Of a stretch of 25,687 nucleotides of DNA, positions 16,806 through 23,900 are shown piece by piece; the first letter of the stretch is position 1, and every line of letters starts with the position of its first letter. Source of the DNA: a virus; the IMG/VR virus record IMGVR_UViG_3300027971_000200, positions 1 to 25,687 of that record; one strand, given 5' to 3'. A program made the translations under genes and the position numbers. The notes under the pieces are model-generated. The model worked only from the letters and a program-made list of their open reading frames with translations. It did no database searches and had not been told where the DNA came from.

Positions 16806-17059
16806 TATCATCAGCAAAAAATAAAGTTCCTATTATTGAACCGGTGCAGGGTTTTACAGAAAGAGACACACACTCTAAAGCAATATTAAATACTGATGTG
16901 GATTCTCTTTTGAAGTATAAAATTCAAAAGAGAAAATTTACAGAGATAAATAAAGGTGCAGAAGAGTTGAGTCAAATCCGAAACGAGGTTCATCTTATGA
17001 AAACGGAATTAAGCGATATCAAGCGCATGTTGTTGCAAATAACGAATGAGAGTAGATAA
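16802..17059 (+). CDS. Small coiled-coil structural accessory protein
   Basis: An 85-aa protein starting in the stop of the giant gene (ATGA at 16802-16805). The middle, 'HSKAILNTDVDSLLKYKIQK' (24-43), resembles a short conserved protein that I recall between baseplate and fibre genes of marine T4-like phages. Residues about 54-80 ('EELSQIRNEVHLMKTELSDI' onward) show heptads of Leu/Ile/Val, so a coiled coil is likely. It could be an oligomerisation or connector factor for the giant protein or the following fibre, but this is inference from position. The next gene begins 2 bases after its stop. No known domain is recognised. Confidence 0.7.
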   Translation: MISSAKNKVPIIEPVQGFTERDTHSKAILNTDVDSLLKYKIQKRKFTEINKGAEELSQIRNEVHLMKTELSDIKRMLLQITNESR

Positions 17060-17061
17060 AA

Positions 17062-18918
17062 ATGCCATTAATAAATCAAGTACAATTATCCAATACGTTT
17101 AACGAATTTAGATCAACCGTTAACGATATTAGTAATACTATTAATTCCGGATTAAGCATTACCGGTGATGCTGGTTCGGACTCAATTTCGGTTGGTGGTG
17201 AGACACTAGCGATTAATGGTGCTTCTGGAATTACTACTGTCGTTGCAAATAATACTCTTTCCATATCTAGCGTAGCTTCTGCTAATATGCAATATCAAAG
17301 AATGGTATTGACTACTGGAGAAGATGCAACTGCGGCTAATACTGGAAGTTTACGCACATATGGTGGCGCCGCAATCGGCAAAAAACTTTGGGTTGGCTCT
17401 GACATATATGTTGGTGGTAATGCGAATATTGCAGGTGACCTTGTTATTCAAGGTAACACCATCACATTTAATACACAAACATTTGAAGTTGAAGATAGCA
17501 TTTTATATTTAAATGCAAACAATACTGTAACAAATCCTGACGTTGGTATTGCCGCAAACTATGTCGATGGTGGATATAAACACACAGGTATTTTCAGAGA
17601 TGCATCTGAAGACCGTTGGGTAGTATTTAAGGGCTATACTCCAGAGCCAACAAACCCGATTGATGTGTCTAACGCATCATTTCAATATTCAGATTTTAGG
17701 GCGGCTACCTATTATGGTAACGCAGTTTTTACAACATCTCAAGTAGTAACAGAAACAGCAACCACAATTATTGCTAATAATAATATATCAGTCGGAACAA
17801 CTTTAACACCAGCAGGAACTGGAGTCAAATTTGTTGTTTTAGATGCATCTGGTGGTGGTTCACAATGGGCTTATGGAACTACGGGCGGAGGTAGAGTTTC
17901 TGCCGTTGCTAACGGTGGATTATCTTGGAGTACATATACCGGTGCAGTAGGCTCAGAAAGTTATACACAAAGAATAACATTAGCAAATACAGGTAACTTA
18001 TTGCTTGGTACTAGTACTGATGTTCTTTTATCAAAATTACAAATTGTAATGACTAGTGATAGTGCTAACACATCATCTGGTTTACGCATACAAACTCCTA
18101 ATAGTGCTGGTGGAAATACATTCCCAACATATGGTGCATATATTGATGCGGCTCAATCGTATGCAAGTTCAAACTCCGTATATGGTGTATATTCTCTAGC
18201 CGCTTCTTCTGGTGGACTAAATTCATTTGGTCTATATGGTAGCGCAACCGCAAATACAAATGGTGCTGGTTCGATTGGTGTTTATGCTGAAGCAACTGGT
18301 GCATCTGGTGCAACTGGTGCATTACCATCATATACTGGAAAATTACTTTCTGGTACAAGTATGCCAATTGGTATATACAGTAAAGTAATTTCAACTGGTT
18401 CGACAAATACTAATACTACAGCGGCTGGTTTATTTGAAAATACTTCAGCATACGGTGCAACAGCTTATGGTATTTACATTAAGACTGCATCAGGTCCCAC
18501 TACAGTAACTCCATTGACAATTAATCATGCAGGAACAGTTGTTGCTTCAGTTGATTCTTCTGGTTATTGGGTTGGTAACATCAAAGCAAAAATTCAACGT
18601 GACTCTGTTACAGCAGTTTCTGCTAGTGGTGCAACTAACATCGATTTGTCATTAGGCAACTCATTTGTAGTAACAATGAATGCAACAGCAACATTCTCAT
18701 TCATTAATCCTCCATCAGGAACTGATATTACATCATTTACTATTATCACAGTTAACTCTGCTGGTGGATATGCAATTTCATGGCCAGCATCAGTAACTTG
18801 GTCAGGTGGTGCGACTCCAACAAGAACAACAACATCAGCAAAACAGGACGCATACACCTTTTTTACTAGAGATGGTGGTACTACATACGTAGGATCACTT
18901 GCAATCACCAACTATTAA
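17062..18918 (+). CDS. Tail fibre-like virion protein
   Basis: A 618-aa Gly/Ala/Thr/Asn-rich beta protein with no catalytic motif. The N-terminus 'VQLSNTFNEFRSTVNDISN' (7-25) is like the attachment helix of aquatic phage fibre proteins. Residues about 115-160 have alternating short strands ('LWVGSDIYVGGNANIAGDLV', then 'IQGNTITFNTQTFEVEDSIL') leading to a 'DVGIAANYVDGG...GIFRD...DRWVVFKG' domain seen in cyanophage structural proteins. The middle is low-complexity shaft ('YGAYIDAAQSYASSNSVYGV'). The C-terminal about 95 residues ('TNIDLSLGNSFVVTMNATAT' to 'YTFFTRDGGTTYVGSLA') form a domain found at the ends of many phage tail fibres. It has no obvious intramolecular chaperone. Together with the next gene it probably makes the host-recognition fibre. 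Confidence 0.75.
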   Translation: MPLINQVQLSNTFNEFRSTVNDISNTINSGLSITGDAGSDSISVGGETLAINGASGITTVVANNTLSISSVASANMQYQRMVLTTGEDATAANTGSLRTYGGAAIGKKLWVGSDIYVGGNANIAGDLVIQGNTITFNTQTFEVEDSILYLNANNTVTNPDVGIAANYVDGGYKHTGIFRDASEDRWVVFKGYTPEPTNPIDVSNASFQYSDFRAATYYGNAVFTTSQVVTETATTIIANNNISVGTTLTPAGTGVKFVVLDASGGGSQWAYGTTGGGRVSAVANGGLSWSTYTGAVGSESYTQRITLANTGNLLLGTSTDVLLSKLQIVMTSDSANTSSGLRIQTPNSAGGNTFPTYGAYIDAAQSYASSNSVYGVYSLAASSGGLNSFGLYGSATANTNGAGSIGVYAEATGASGATGALPSYTGKLLSGTSMPIGIYSKVISTGSTNTNTTAAGLFENTSAYGATAYGIYIKTASGPTTVTPLTINHAGTVVASVDSSGYWVGNIKAKIQRDSVTAVSASGATNIDLSLGNSFVVTMNATATFSFINPPSGTDITSFTIITVNSAGGYAISWPASVTWSGGATPTRTTTSAKQDAYTFFTRDGGTTYVGSLAITNY

Positions 18919-18927
18919 TGATATAAT
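18899..18927 (+). promoter_or_regulatory. Sigma-70-like extended -10 promoter abutting the adhesin ATG
   Basis: TTGCAA (18899-18904, 4 of 6 to TTGACA) is followed after 17 bases by TATAAT (18922-18927) with an upstream TG, giving TGATATAAT, a perfect extended -10. With the usual spacing, transcription would begin at 18934, which is the A of the adhesin ATG. The gene has no Shine-Dalgarno, so a leaderless transcript is possible. AT-rich sequence makes chance matches plausible. Confidence 0.35.
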
Positions 18928-18933
18928 AACACT

Positions 18934-19623
18934 ATGAAAATATCTGGACTATTAAGAAGAGAAAGAACAACCGCAATTGTCAAACAGACAGTTACGTTTA
19001 ATGCGCCAGGGACTTATTACCCCCCATACGGAAAAACTAACTTTTCGTTACAGGGAAAATCTACCGATGGTAATCCTACAACATCGAATCCGACAACATC
19101 GAATCCAACTATACCAGGAAATCCAATACCAGGAAATCCCGTTCCCGTGTCTGGATATTTTGTATTTCAAGGTTTCACTTTTGTTACTACATATCAAATA
19201 GTTACTGATTGGACTGCATCTTCATTTCCTGGCCGAGGCGGTTTTTATAATAGTTTTTGGTCGGGATCTCCTGAAGGATACAATAATTATTATACTAGTG
19301 ATGGTAGTGGTACATGGAGTATGGTAAACTATTGGACTGGAGGAGTACAGAATGAGCAAGTTGCATACGGATATTATGTTCCTGGTTACACATACTATAA
19401 TCCCACAAACTACAATCCAACAACACCAGGAAATACTGTTCCAGGAAATACTATTCCAGGAAATGCGGGTCCATCATATACTGTGCTAGGCGTTCCATTG
19501 CCAGGCGGCGCTGGTGCCTCTGTTGCTCCTGTTGTGAATGCGCCAGTTAGCATTGATTATTCCACAAGTGGTGTATCAATTTCCGTTCCTCCAGGAGGAT
19601 ATGTTTCGATTATTAATGCATGA
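18934..19623 (+). CDS. Pro/Gly/Asn-rich adhesin-like tail tip protein
   Basis: A 229-aa secreted-looking but signal-less protein typical of receptor-binding tips of aquatic T4-like phages. After a basic start (MKISGLLRRER) comes 'VTFNAPGTYYPPYGKTNFSL' (20-39). Then follows a repeat array (47-71: NPTTS, NPTTS, NPTIP, GNPIP, GNPVP), a Trp/Tyr/Gly-rich core (72-150), a second array (156-180, ending 'TVPGNTIPGNAGP'), and a C-terminal 'LGVPLPGGAGASVAPVV' with 'VSISVPPGGYVSI'. There are ten X-Pro-Gly triplets. The arrays are 15-bp tandem DNA repeats, so length can vary by slippage. No Shine-Dalgarno precedes the ATG. It lies between a fibre gene and a prolyl-hydroxylase-type oxygenase. Function as adhesin is inferred from composition and context. 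Confidence 0.7.
   Translation: MKISGLLRRERTTAIVKQTVTFNAPGTYYPPYGKTNFSLQGKSTDGNPTTSNPTTSNPTIPGNPIPGNPVPVSGYFVFQGFTFVTTYQIVTDWTASSFPGRGGFYNSFWSGSPEGYNNYYTSDGSGTWSMVNYWTGGVQNEQVAYGYYVPGYTYYNPTNYNPTTPGNTVPGNTIPGNAGPSYTVLGVPLPGGAGASVAPVVNAPVSIDYSTSGVSISVPPGGYVSIINA
19072..19146 (+). repeat. Five 15-bp tandem units in the adhesin gene (array 1)
   Basis: Units at 19072, 19087, 19102, 19117 and 19132. The first two differ at one base (AATCCTACAACATCG and AATCCGACAACATCG). The last two begin GGAAATCC. They encode NPTTS, NPTTS, NPTIP, GNPIP and GNPVP. Whole-unit gain or loss keeps the frame. Confidence 0.85.
19429..19473 (+). repeat. Three 15-bp tandem units in the adhesin gene (array 2)
   Basis: GGAAATACTGTTCCA (19429-19443), GGAAATACTATTCCA (19444-19458) and GGAAATGCGGGTCCA (19459-19473) encode GNTVP, GNTIP and GNAGP. 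The unit shares its GGAAAT start and 15-bp length with the end of array 1. Confidence 0.85.
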
Positions 19624-19629
19624 TAAATA
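19622..19629 (+). promoter_or_regulatory. Near-consensus late promoter motif GATAAATA
   Basis: Matches TATAAATA at 7 of 8 positions and lies in the 46-base gap after the adhesin gene. It would give a leader of about 34 nt before the oxygenase gene, which has its own good ribosome site (AAAAGGAA ending at 19663). One mismatch and overlap with the upstream stop region make this tentative. Confidence 0.35.
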
Positions 19630-19669
19630 AATTGCATTTGAGTTTTATTATTTAAAAAAGGAATTAATT

Positions 19670-20299
19670 ATGAGTTATATTTTACAAAACTTTGGTCCTA
19701 GAGCCGTTGCGGCAATGACAATACATGATATACATCAGCCATTAGAGGATTTAGTTATGTGGGCGGACGGATTTTCTGAAGAAGAAGTTCGTGACATTAT
19801 AAGTTTAGGTGAAATGGCAGAATTTCAAAAAGGTGTTGTTGGATCCGACACTATGCCAACAACAGACCTTGATGTTAGAGATACCGATATTTCTTGGGTC
19901 AACCCATCCGAACAATCAGAATGGTTATATCAAAGACTTCAACACATCGTATCTAAAATCAACCACGACAAATATCAATTTGATTTAGATACACTTGATG
20001 TTCTTCAATATGCAAAATATAAAGAAAATCAGTTTTACAATTGGCATACGGATGCCGGACCATCACTATCATTTCATAGAAAACTATCTATAGTTGTGGG
20101 ATTGAGTGATCCTAGTGAGTATGAAGGTGGAGAATTTGTCATTAATATTGGCGGCAATCCAGACACCGCACAAACTTTTAAATTAAAACCTGGACATATA
20201 ATCGTTTTTCCATCTTGGATTCCACATAAAGTAAATCCTGTAACATCCGGAGAAAGAACTAGTCTAGTTACTTGGGTTAGGGGACCAAAATTTAAATGA
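19670..20299 (+). CDS. 2-oxoglutarate/Fe(II) oxygenase, prolyl-hydroxylase type
   Basis: A 209-aa enzyme of the double-stranded beta-helix superfamily. Fe(II) ligands are visible as HTD (His126, Asp128) and the distal His186 in 'WIPHKVNP'. Arg196 in 'GERTSL' is the expected 2-oxoglutarate carboxylate ligand. Flanking landmarks are 'YNWHTDAG' (123-130), 'LSIVVGLSDPSEYEGGEFVI' (139-158) and 'KPGHIIVFPSW' (173-183), which place it with P4H/PiuC-like oxygenases. The reaction would couple oxidative decarboxylation of 2-oxoglutarate to hydroxylation of a substrate, probably a protein side chain. Similar genes occur in many T4-like cyanophages. AAGGAA lies 6-7 nt before the ATG. The stop overlaps the next gene (ATGA at 20296-20299). 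Position directly after the X-Pro-Gly-rich adhesin makes that protein a candidate substrate. Confidence 0.92.
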   Translation: MSYILQNFGPRAVAAMTIHDIHQPLEDLVMWADGFSEEEVRDIISLGEMAEFQKGVVGSDTMPTTDLDVRDTDISWVNPSEQSEWLYQRLQHIVSKINHDKYQFDLDTLDVLQYAKYKENQFYNWHTDAGPSLSFHRKLSIVVGLSDPSEYEGGEFVINIGGNPDTAQTFKLKPGHIIVFPSWIPHKVNPVTSGERTSLVTWVRGPKFK

Positions 20300-21024
20300 G
20301 TTTGATTTCAATATTTAAAACTCCAGTAATAGAGTTTTTATGTGATGAAAGATATTTCAACGTAATACCAGAACCCAAACCATCAGCAAAAAATATTCCT
20401 GAATGGTATAAAAAAATTCCTACACACTCTAAAAGCGACCGAGATAGTAGAGGTGGTCCTGTTGCAACTGCGAAAAAATGTATTCCTATGATTGATGCTA
20501 TGTCAATTGGGTATACAATACCTTTCTTCATAGATCAATATGTACATGTAGATAGAAACTGTAATGTTGATCCGGGACCAACACTGGCAGACTTTGGTGC
20601 GGGAATAGAGTTTCATAATAAGGTGCAAGTCTCTGATAAAGATGGCAACGCACCATTTAAATCTAGCCCAATAAAATTTGTAAATCCTTGGGTAGTTAAA
20701 ACTTCTCCAGGATGGTCAACTCTTTTTATACCGTGTTTAAATACTCTTGAAGATAGATTTCAATTATTGGGAGGATTAGTAGATACTGATAGATATGTTA
20801 AACAAGTTAATTTTCCCGGAAGATGGATTATGCCATTCTATGAAGGATATATTCGTGCCGGCACTCCAATGATGACTGCTATTCCAATTAAACGTAGTAT
20901 GCTTGATATTAAACATAATGTGAGAGCATTAAATGATGATGAACAAAAATATATTGACATTTTAACAAAAAGTCAACTTACCCGTGAAAGCGTTTATGAA
21001 AAAGAATTGAGGGAAAAAAGATAA
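20296..21024 (+). CDS. Uncharacterised phage protein, tandem paralogue A
   Basis: A 242-aa soluble protein of a family I recall in aquatic phages and bacteria without known function (possibly filed as DUF6065; not certain). Landmarks: 'NIPEWYKKIP' (33-42), 'KKCIPMIDAMSIGYTIPFFI' (60-79), 'VNPWVVKTSPGWSTLFIPC' (129-147), 'GLVDTDRYV' and 'RAGTPMMTAIPIKRS'. The next gene has the same landmarks in the same order, so the two are paralogues. It starts in the stop of the oxygenase gene and ends one base before its paralogue starts, so all three are probably made together. The conserved Trp, Pro, Gly and Asp residues suggest a folded enzyme or binding domain, but no known catalytic motif is recognised. 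Confidence 0.8.
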   Translation: MSLISIFKTPVIEFLCDERYFNVIPEPKPSAKNIPEWYKKIPTHSKSDRDSRGGPVATAKKCIPMIDAMSIGYTIPFFIDQYVHVDRNCNVDPGPTLADFGAGIEFHNKVQVSDKDGNAPFKSSPIKFVNPWVVKTSPGWSTLFIPCLNTLEDRFQLLGGLVDTDRYVKQVNFPGRWIMPFYEGYIRAGTPMMTAIPIKRSMLDIKHNVRALNDDEQKYIDILTKSQLTRESVYEKELREKR

Positions 21025-21783
21025 ATGTTTGATAAAATTCATAATTATATAAGCGAAATGATGACAGATAAACCAGCAATTAGGTTTTCGTCTGTTGCTA
21101 CACACCCATACATTAGTGACATAACTGATATTAAATTGGCAAAAGATATAATCCCAGATTTTGTTAAAGCACAAAGGGGTAGACCAGCAAATGAAAAATT
21201 TTTAAATTGTCCAGGAATGGCTGATTTTCTACGAGCAGGTTATATTATTCCTGCGTGGACCGATTTTGAAATTAAATCAAATCGGTCAGGAACACATATT
21301 AAAGCACTTACTGGTTTTGAGGCTGGACAAATTTCAGGTTTAAATTATAAATTGGTCGATGGTTTAGTTCCATTAAATAATGTTCCTGGTGCAGTAAATA
21401 AAATTCCATGTCCTTGGGCAGTTTTTACTAAAAAAGGATGGTCTGCATATGTAATGCCGGCATATTATCACAGTCCATTTTTAAAAGATTTGTATATGTA
21501 TCCTGGAGTTATAGATCATGATAACTTTTGTCAAATGAATTGGCTTTTTACTGCAATGCATGAGTGTCATATTCATATTCCAGCTGGAACTCCAATATTG
21601 CAAATAATTCCTTTTAAAAGAGAAATTATTAAAGGAAAATCAATGAAGGGTACGGAATACGATATAGATTTTCATAAATATGGGTACCCTACCAAATGGC
21701 GTTCTGCATACAGACGGCTATTTCATAAGAAAAAAGAATTTAAACTGGAGACACAAAATGACAACATTTTATTGCGTAGATAA
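21025..21783 (+). CDS. Uncharacterised phage protein, tandem paralogue B
   Basis: A 252-aa paralogue of the preceding product. Shared landmarks: 'CPGMADFLRAGYIIPAWTD' (about 60-78, versus 'CIPMIDAMSIGYTIPFFID'), 'PCPWAVFTKKGWSAYVMPA' (versus 'VNPWVVKTSPGWSTLFIPC'), 'GVIDHDNF' (versus 'GLVDTDRY') and 'PAGTPILQIIPFKRE' (versus 'RAGTPMMTAIPIKRS'). It has an extra 'HECHIHIP' segment with three closely spaced His residues, and a basic tail ('YRRLFHKKKEFK'). The ATG follows the previous stop immediately (TAAATG), and the last 26 bases overlap the next gene. By-eye identity is low, so the duplication is old or the second copy came from elsewhere. Function unknown. Confidence 0.8.
   Translation: MFDKIHNYISEMMTDKPAIRFSSVATHPYISDITDIKLAKDIIPDFVKAQRGRPANEKFLNCPGMADFLRAGYIIPAWTDFEIKSNRSGTHIKALTGFEAGQISGLNYKLVDGLVPLNNVPGAVNKIPCPWAVFTKKGWSAYVMPAYYHSPFLKDLYMYPGVIDHDNFCQMNWLFTAMHECHIHIPAGTPILQIIPFKREIIKGKSMKGTEYDIDFHKYGYPTKWRSAYRRLFHKKKEFKLETQNDNILLRR
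21747..21750 (+). promoter_or_regulatory. Ribosome binding site GGAG fixing the start at 21758
   Basis: GGAG ends 7 bases before ATG 21758. The longer in-frame ATG at 21680 has no such site and would add 26 residues overlapping deep into the upstream gene, so 21758 is preferred. Confidence 0.75.
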
Positions 21784-22237
21784 AGATGCAAAAGTAGTAT
21801 TATCATCAGGACCATTACCTTCTACATGGGGAACTATTTCAGGTGTAGACGTATTGGATGATACGCATAGGAAAGATATGTCTTGGGCTGGATATCCAAC
21901 TCATGCATTTTTGACTCAATCTGAGTCACTTGCATTAGGATTCACACAAGATCAATTAGATACAGCTAATGCATCATACAGAAAATCAATTGTTCCAAAC
22001 GCAATTACTATGCGCCAGGCACGATTAACATTTTTAAGTGCAGGAATTTTAACTAGACTAGAATCCGCTATCAATAGCATTGAAGAAGAGAATGCAAGAA
22101 GTGTCGCACAAATTGAATGGCAGTTTGGTGAGTTTGTTTATAGAAACAATTCTCCAATCACATCGTTAATTGGTAATGTACTTGGATTAACAGAGTTACA
22201 AATTGATGATCTTTTCATTGAAGGTATGAATCGATAA
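21758..22237 (+). CDS. Phage protein with fibre-associated 'MRQARL' C-terminal domain
   Basis: A 159-aa protein from the preferred start. The N-terminal half begins MTTFYCVDKDAKVVLSSG and has no recognised match. The C-terminal about 75 residues, from 'TMRQARLTFLSAGILTRLES' through 'QIEWQFGEFVYRNNSPI' to 'LTELQIDDLFIEG', form a helical domain that recurs in tail-fibre-associated and fibre-assembly proteins of many phages, where the common form is 'MRQARL.LL.AGLL...' followed by 'IEWEYA..V.R.SP'. This suggests a fibre assembly or fibre cap role for the upstream fibre and adhesin genes. The gene overlaps its upstream neighbour by 26 bases and is followed after 19 bases by a strong terminator, so it ends the accessory cassette. 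Confidence 0.75.
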   Translation: MTTFYCVDKDAKVVLSSGPLPSTWGTISGVDVLDDTHRKDMSWAGYPTHAFLTQSESLALGFTQDQLDTANASYRKSIVPNAITMRQARLTFLSAGILTRLESAINSIEEENARSVAQIEWQFGEFVYRNNSPITSLIGNVLGLTELQIDDLFIEGMNR

Positions 22238-22256
22238 TTCGAATGTGAATAAACTC

Positions 22257-22282
22257 AAAACCCCCTTTATGGGGGTTTTTTT
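22257..22282 (+). terminator. Intrinsic transcription terminator
   Basis: AAAACCCCC (22257-22265), loop TTTAT, then GGGGGTTTT, a perfect 9-bp stem with five consecutive G-C pairs, followed by a T-run to 22282. It separates the fibre/accessory cassette from the neck and packaging genes and is followed 15 bases later by a late-promoter motif. Confidence 0.95.
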
Positions 22283-22297
22283 ATGAATGCCACGTAT

Positions 22298-22305
22298 TAT
22301 AAATA
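22298..22305 (+). promoter_or_regulatory. T4-type late promoter motif TATAAATA before gene 13
   Basis: An exact match in the 95-base gap directly after the terminator. Transcription from about 22311 would leave a leader of about 22 nt with AAGGGG (22322-22327) 5 nt before ATG 22333. The terminator-promoter arrangement resets transcription for genes 13 to 17. Confidence 0.75.
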
Positions 22306-22332
22306 GGAGAAAGAAATTTATAAGGGGCACAA

Positions 22333-23082
22333 ATGAGTATAAGTAAACCAGCATCCAGAGAAGAATTTAAAGAATTCTGTCTCAGAAGACTTGGTGCACC
22401 TCTGTTGGAAATTAACGTAGCAGATGAACAAGTTGAAGACTGTATCGAAATGGCATTCTCATATTACTATGACTATCACTACGATGCAACAGAAAAAGTA
22501 TATCTAGCACATCAAGTCACACAAACAGACATTGACAACAAGTATCTTTCAATAGATGATTCTGTCATTGGCGTAATCAATATTCTTCCTATCGGAAACA
22601 GCTATTCCACAAACAATTTATTTAATCTAAGATATCAGATTGCATTGAATGATTTGTTTGCGTTCAATACTGGTCCATTTGCACCATACTACATGGCATT
22701 GCAAAACGTTGCTTTAGCAGAAGAGTTATTTGTTGGTAAACAAGCAATTCGTTTTCAACGTCACTCAAATAAACTTTTTGTTGATATTGCTTGGGGTGAA
22801 AAAGTTGTTTTAGGCGAATACATTATTGTTGAAGCGTATCAAAAAATTGATCCAGACACATACACAGATATGTACAATGACAGATGGCTTCAAAAATATT
22901 GCACAGCTTTAATTAAAAAGCAATGGGGCGAAAATTTGAAAAAATTCGAAGGCATTTCTATGCCTGGAGGAGTTTCTTTTAACGGGCAGAAAATTTGGGA
23001 TGAAGCTATAGATGAAATTCAGGGTATGGAATCAGAAATGATTAGTTCATACTCATTGCCTGTTACTGATATGCTAGGCTAA
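22333..23082 (+). CDS. 13: Neck protein gp13
   Basis: A 249-aa neck protein; T4 gp13 is 309 aa. The N-terminus 'REEFKEFCLRRLGAPLLEIN' (9-28) followed by 'VADEQVEDCIEMAFSYYYDY' (29-48) is the gp13 signature of exo-T4 phages (LGAP-x-EIN-V-x-DxQ-x-EDxxxxA). The C-terminus has 'YTDMYNDRWLQKYCTALIKK' and 'QWGENLKKFEGISMPGGVSF'. gp13 binds the portal vertex after packaging and, with gp14, closes the head and forms the connector to which the tail attaches. It opens the neck-packaging operon behind a terminator and late promoter. Gene 14 begins 3 bases after its stop. Confidence 0.92.
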   Translation: MSISKPASREEFKEFCLRRLGAPLLEINVADEQVEDCIEMAFSYYYDYHYDATEKVYLAHQVTQTDIDNKYLSIDDSVIGVINILPIGNSYSTNNLFNLRYQIALNDLFAFNTGPFAPYYMALQNVALAEELFVGKQAIRFQRHSNKLFVDIAWGEKVVLGEYIIVEAYQKIDPDTYTDMYNDRWLQKYCTALIKKQWGENLKKFEGISMPGGVSFNGQKIWDEAIDEIQGMESEMISSYSLPVTDMLG

Positions 23083-23085
23083 CCC

Positions 23086-23898
23086 ATGGCACGTAATCGT
23101 CATTTTAATCAATACACTCCTGTCAAACAGGAACAAAGTCTTGTTGAAGATTTAGTCATTGAATCCATTAAGATTTATGGCGTGGATGGTTATTATCTTC
23201 CAAGAACACACGTAAATTTAGATAAAATTTACGGTGAAGATGCGTCTATGATTTTTGATGATGCACTTGAATTAGAATTATATATCAAGAGTTTTGATGG
23301 ATTTCAAGGGCAAGAAGATTTCTTGTCTAAGTTTGGCTTACAAATTGACGAATCTATTACGTTTGTTGTTGCACAGAAACGATTCACACAATCATTGAAA
23401 CCATCATTCATAACGGAGTATGGATATAATTTTAAGAATGAGGATGGTGAATATTTATTGGATGAGCAATCTTATGACTATGCAAGTATTTTAAGGCCAA
23501 GAGAGGGAGACTTGATTTGGATTCCTATGCTTGGATACATGTACGAAATTAAATTCACGGAGAACATTGAGAACTTCTTTCAACTAGGAAAACTATACAC
23601 ATACGAAATGCGTTGTGATAGATACGAATACTCTAGCGAACAAATTAATACTGGTGTTAATGAAATCGATGCAATCGAAGATCAATATAGTCTTTCTACT
23701 GATAACATAGAAAAGTTATTAGATGAAGAATCAAATATTTTTGCTTTGGAAGATAGTACTAGACTTGTCTCAGAAGGAGATACTGTTATACCATTTGAAG
23801 TTGCCGCAGACAATGAAGCAATTGGAGAGAAAATTATTGATGGAGATATTTTAGACTTCTCCGAAACAAACCCATTTGCACTTACAAGGACTTATTAA
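23086..23898 (+). CDS. 14: Neck protein gp14
   Basis: A 270-aa protein; T4 gp14 is 256 aa. Typical segments are 'EDLVIESIKIYGVDGYYLPR' (21-40), 'ELELYIKSFDGFQGQEDFLS' and 'KFGLQI' (to about 87), 'SILRPREGDLIWIPMLGYMY' (about 135-154) and 'EIKFTENIENFFQLGKLYTY'. gp14 joins gp13 in the neck ring between portal and tail terminator. The last about 80 residues are acidic and look flexible. No clear Shine-Dalgarno lies before the ATG; the 3-base gap after gene 13 suggests coupled translation. Confidence 0.93.
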   Translation: MARNRHFNQYTPVKQEQSLVEDLVIESIKIYGVDGYYLPRTHVNLDKIYGEDASMIFDDALELELYIKSFDGFQGQEDFLSKFGLQIDESITFVVAQKRFTQSLKPSFITEYGYNFKNEDGEYLLDEQSYDYASILRPREGDLIWIPMLGYMYEIKFTENIENFFQLGKLYTYEMRCDRYEYSSEQINTGVNEIDAIEDQYSLSTDNIEKLLDEESNIFALEDSTRLVSEGDTVIPFEVAADNEAIGEKIIDGDILDFSETNPFALTRTY

Positions 23899-23900
23899 CT

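Noticed and set aside
19072-19473. Short regular repeats as a CRISPR array
   Set aside because: Units are 15 bp, contiguous without spacers and in frame within a protein gene.
21680-21757. Upstream in-frame ATG as the start of the MRQARL-domain gene
   Set aside because: It has no ribosome site and would overlap the upstream gene by 104 bases; ATG 21758 has GGAG at the right distance.
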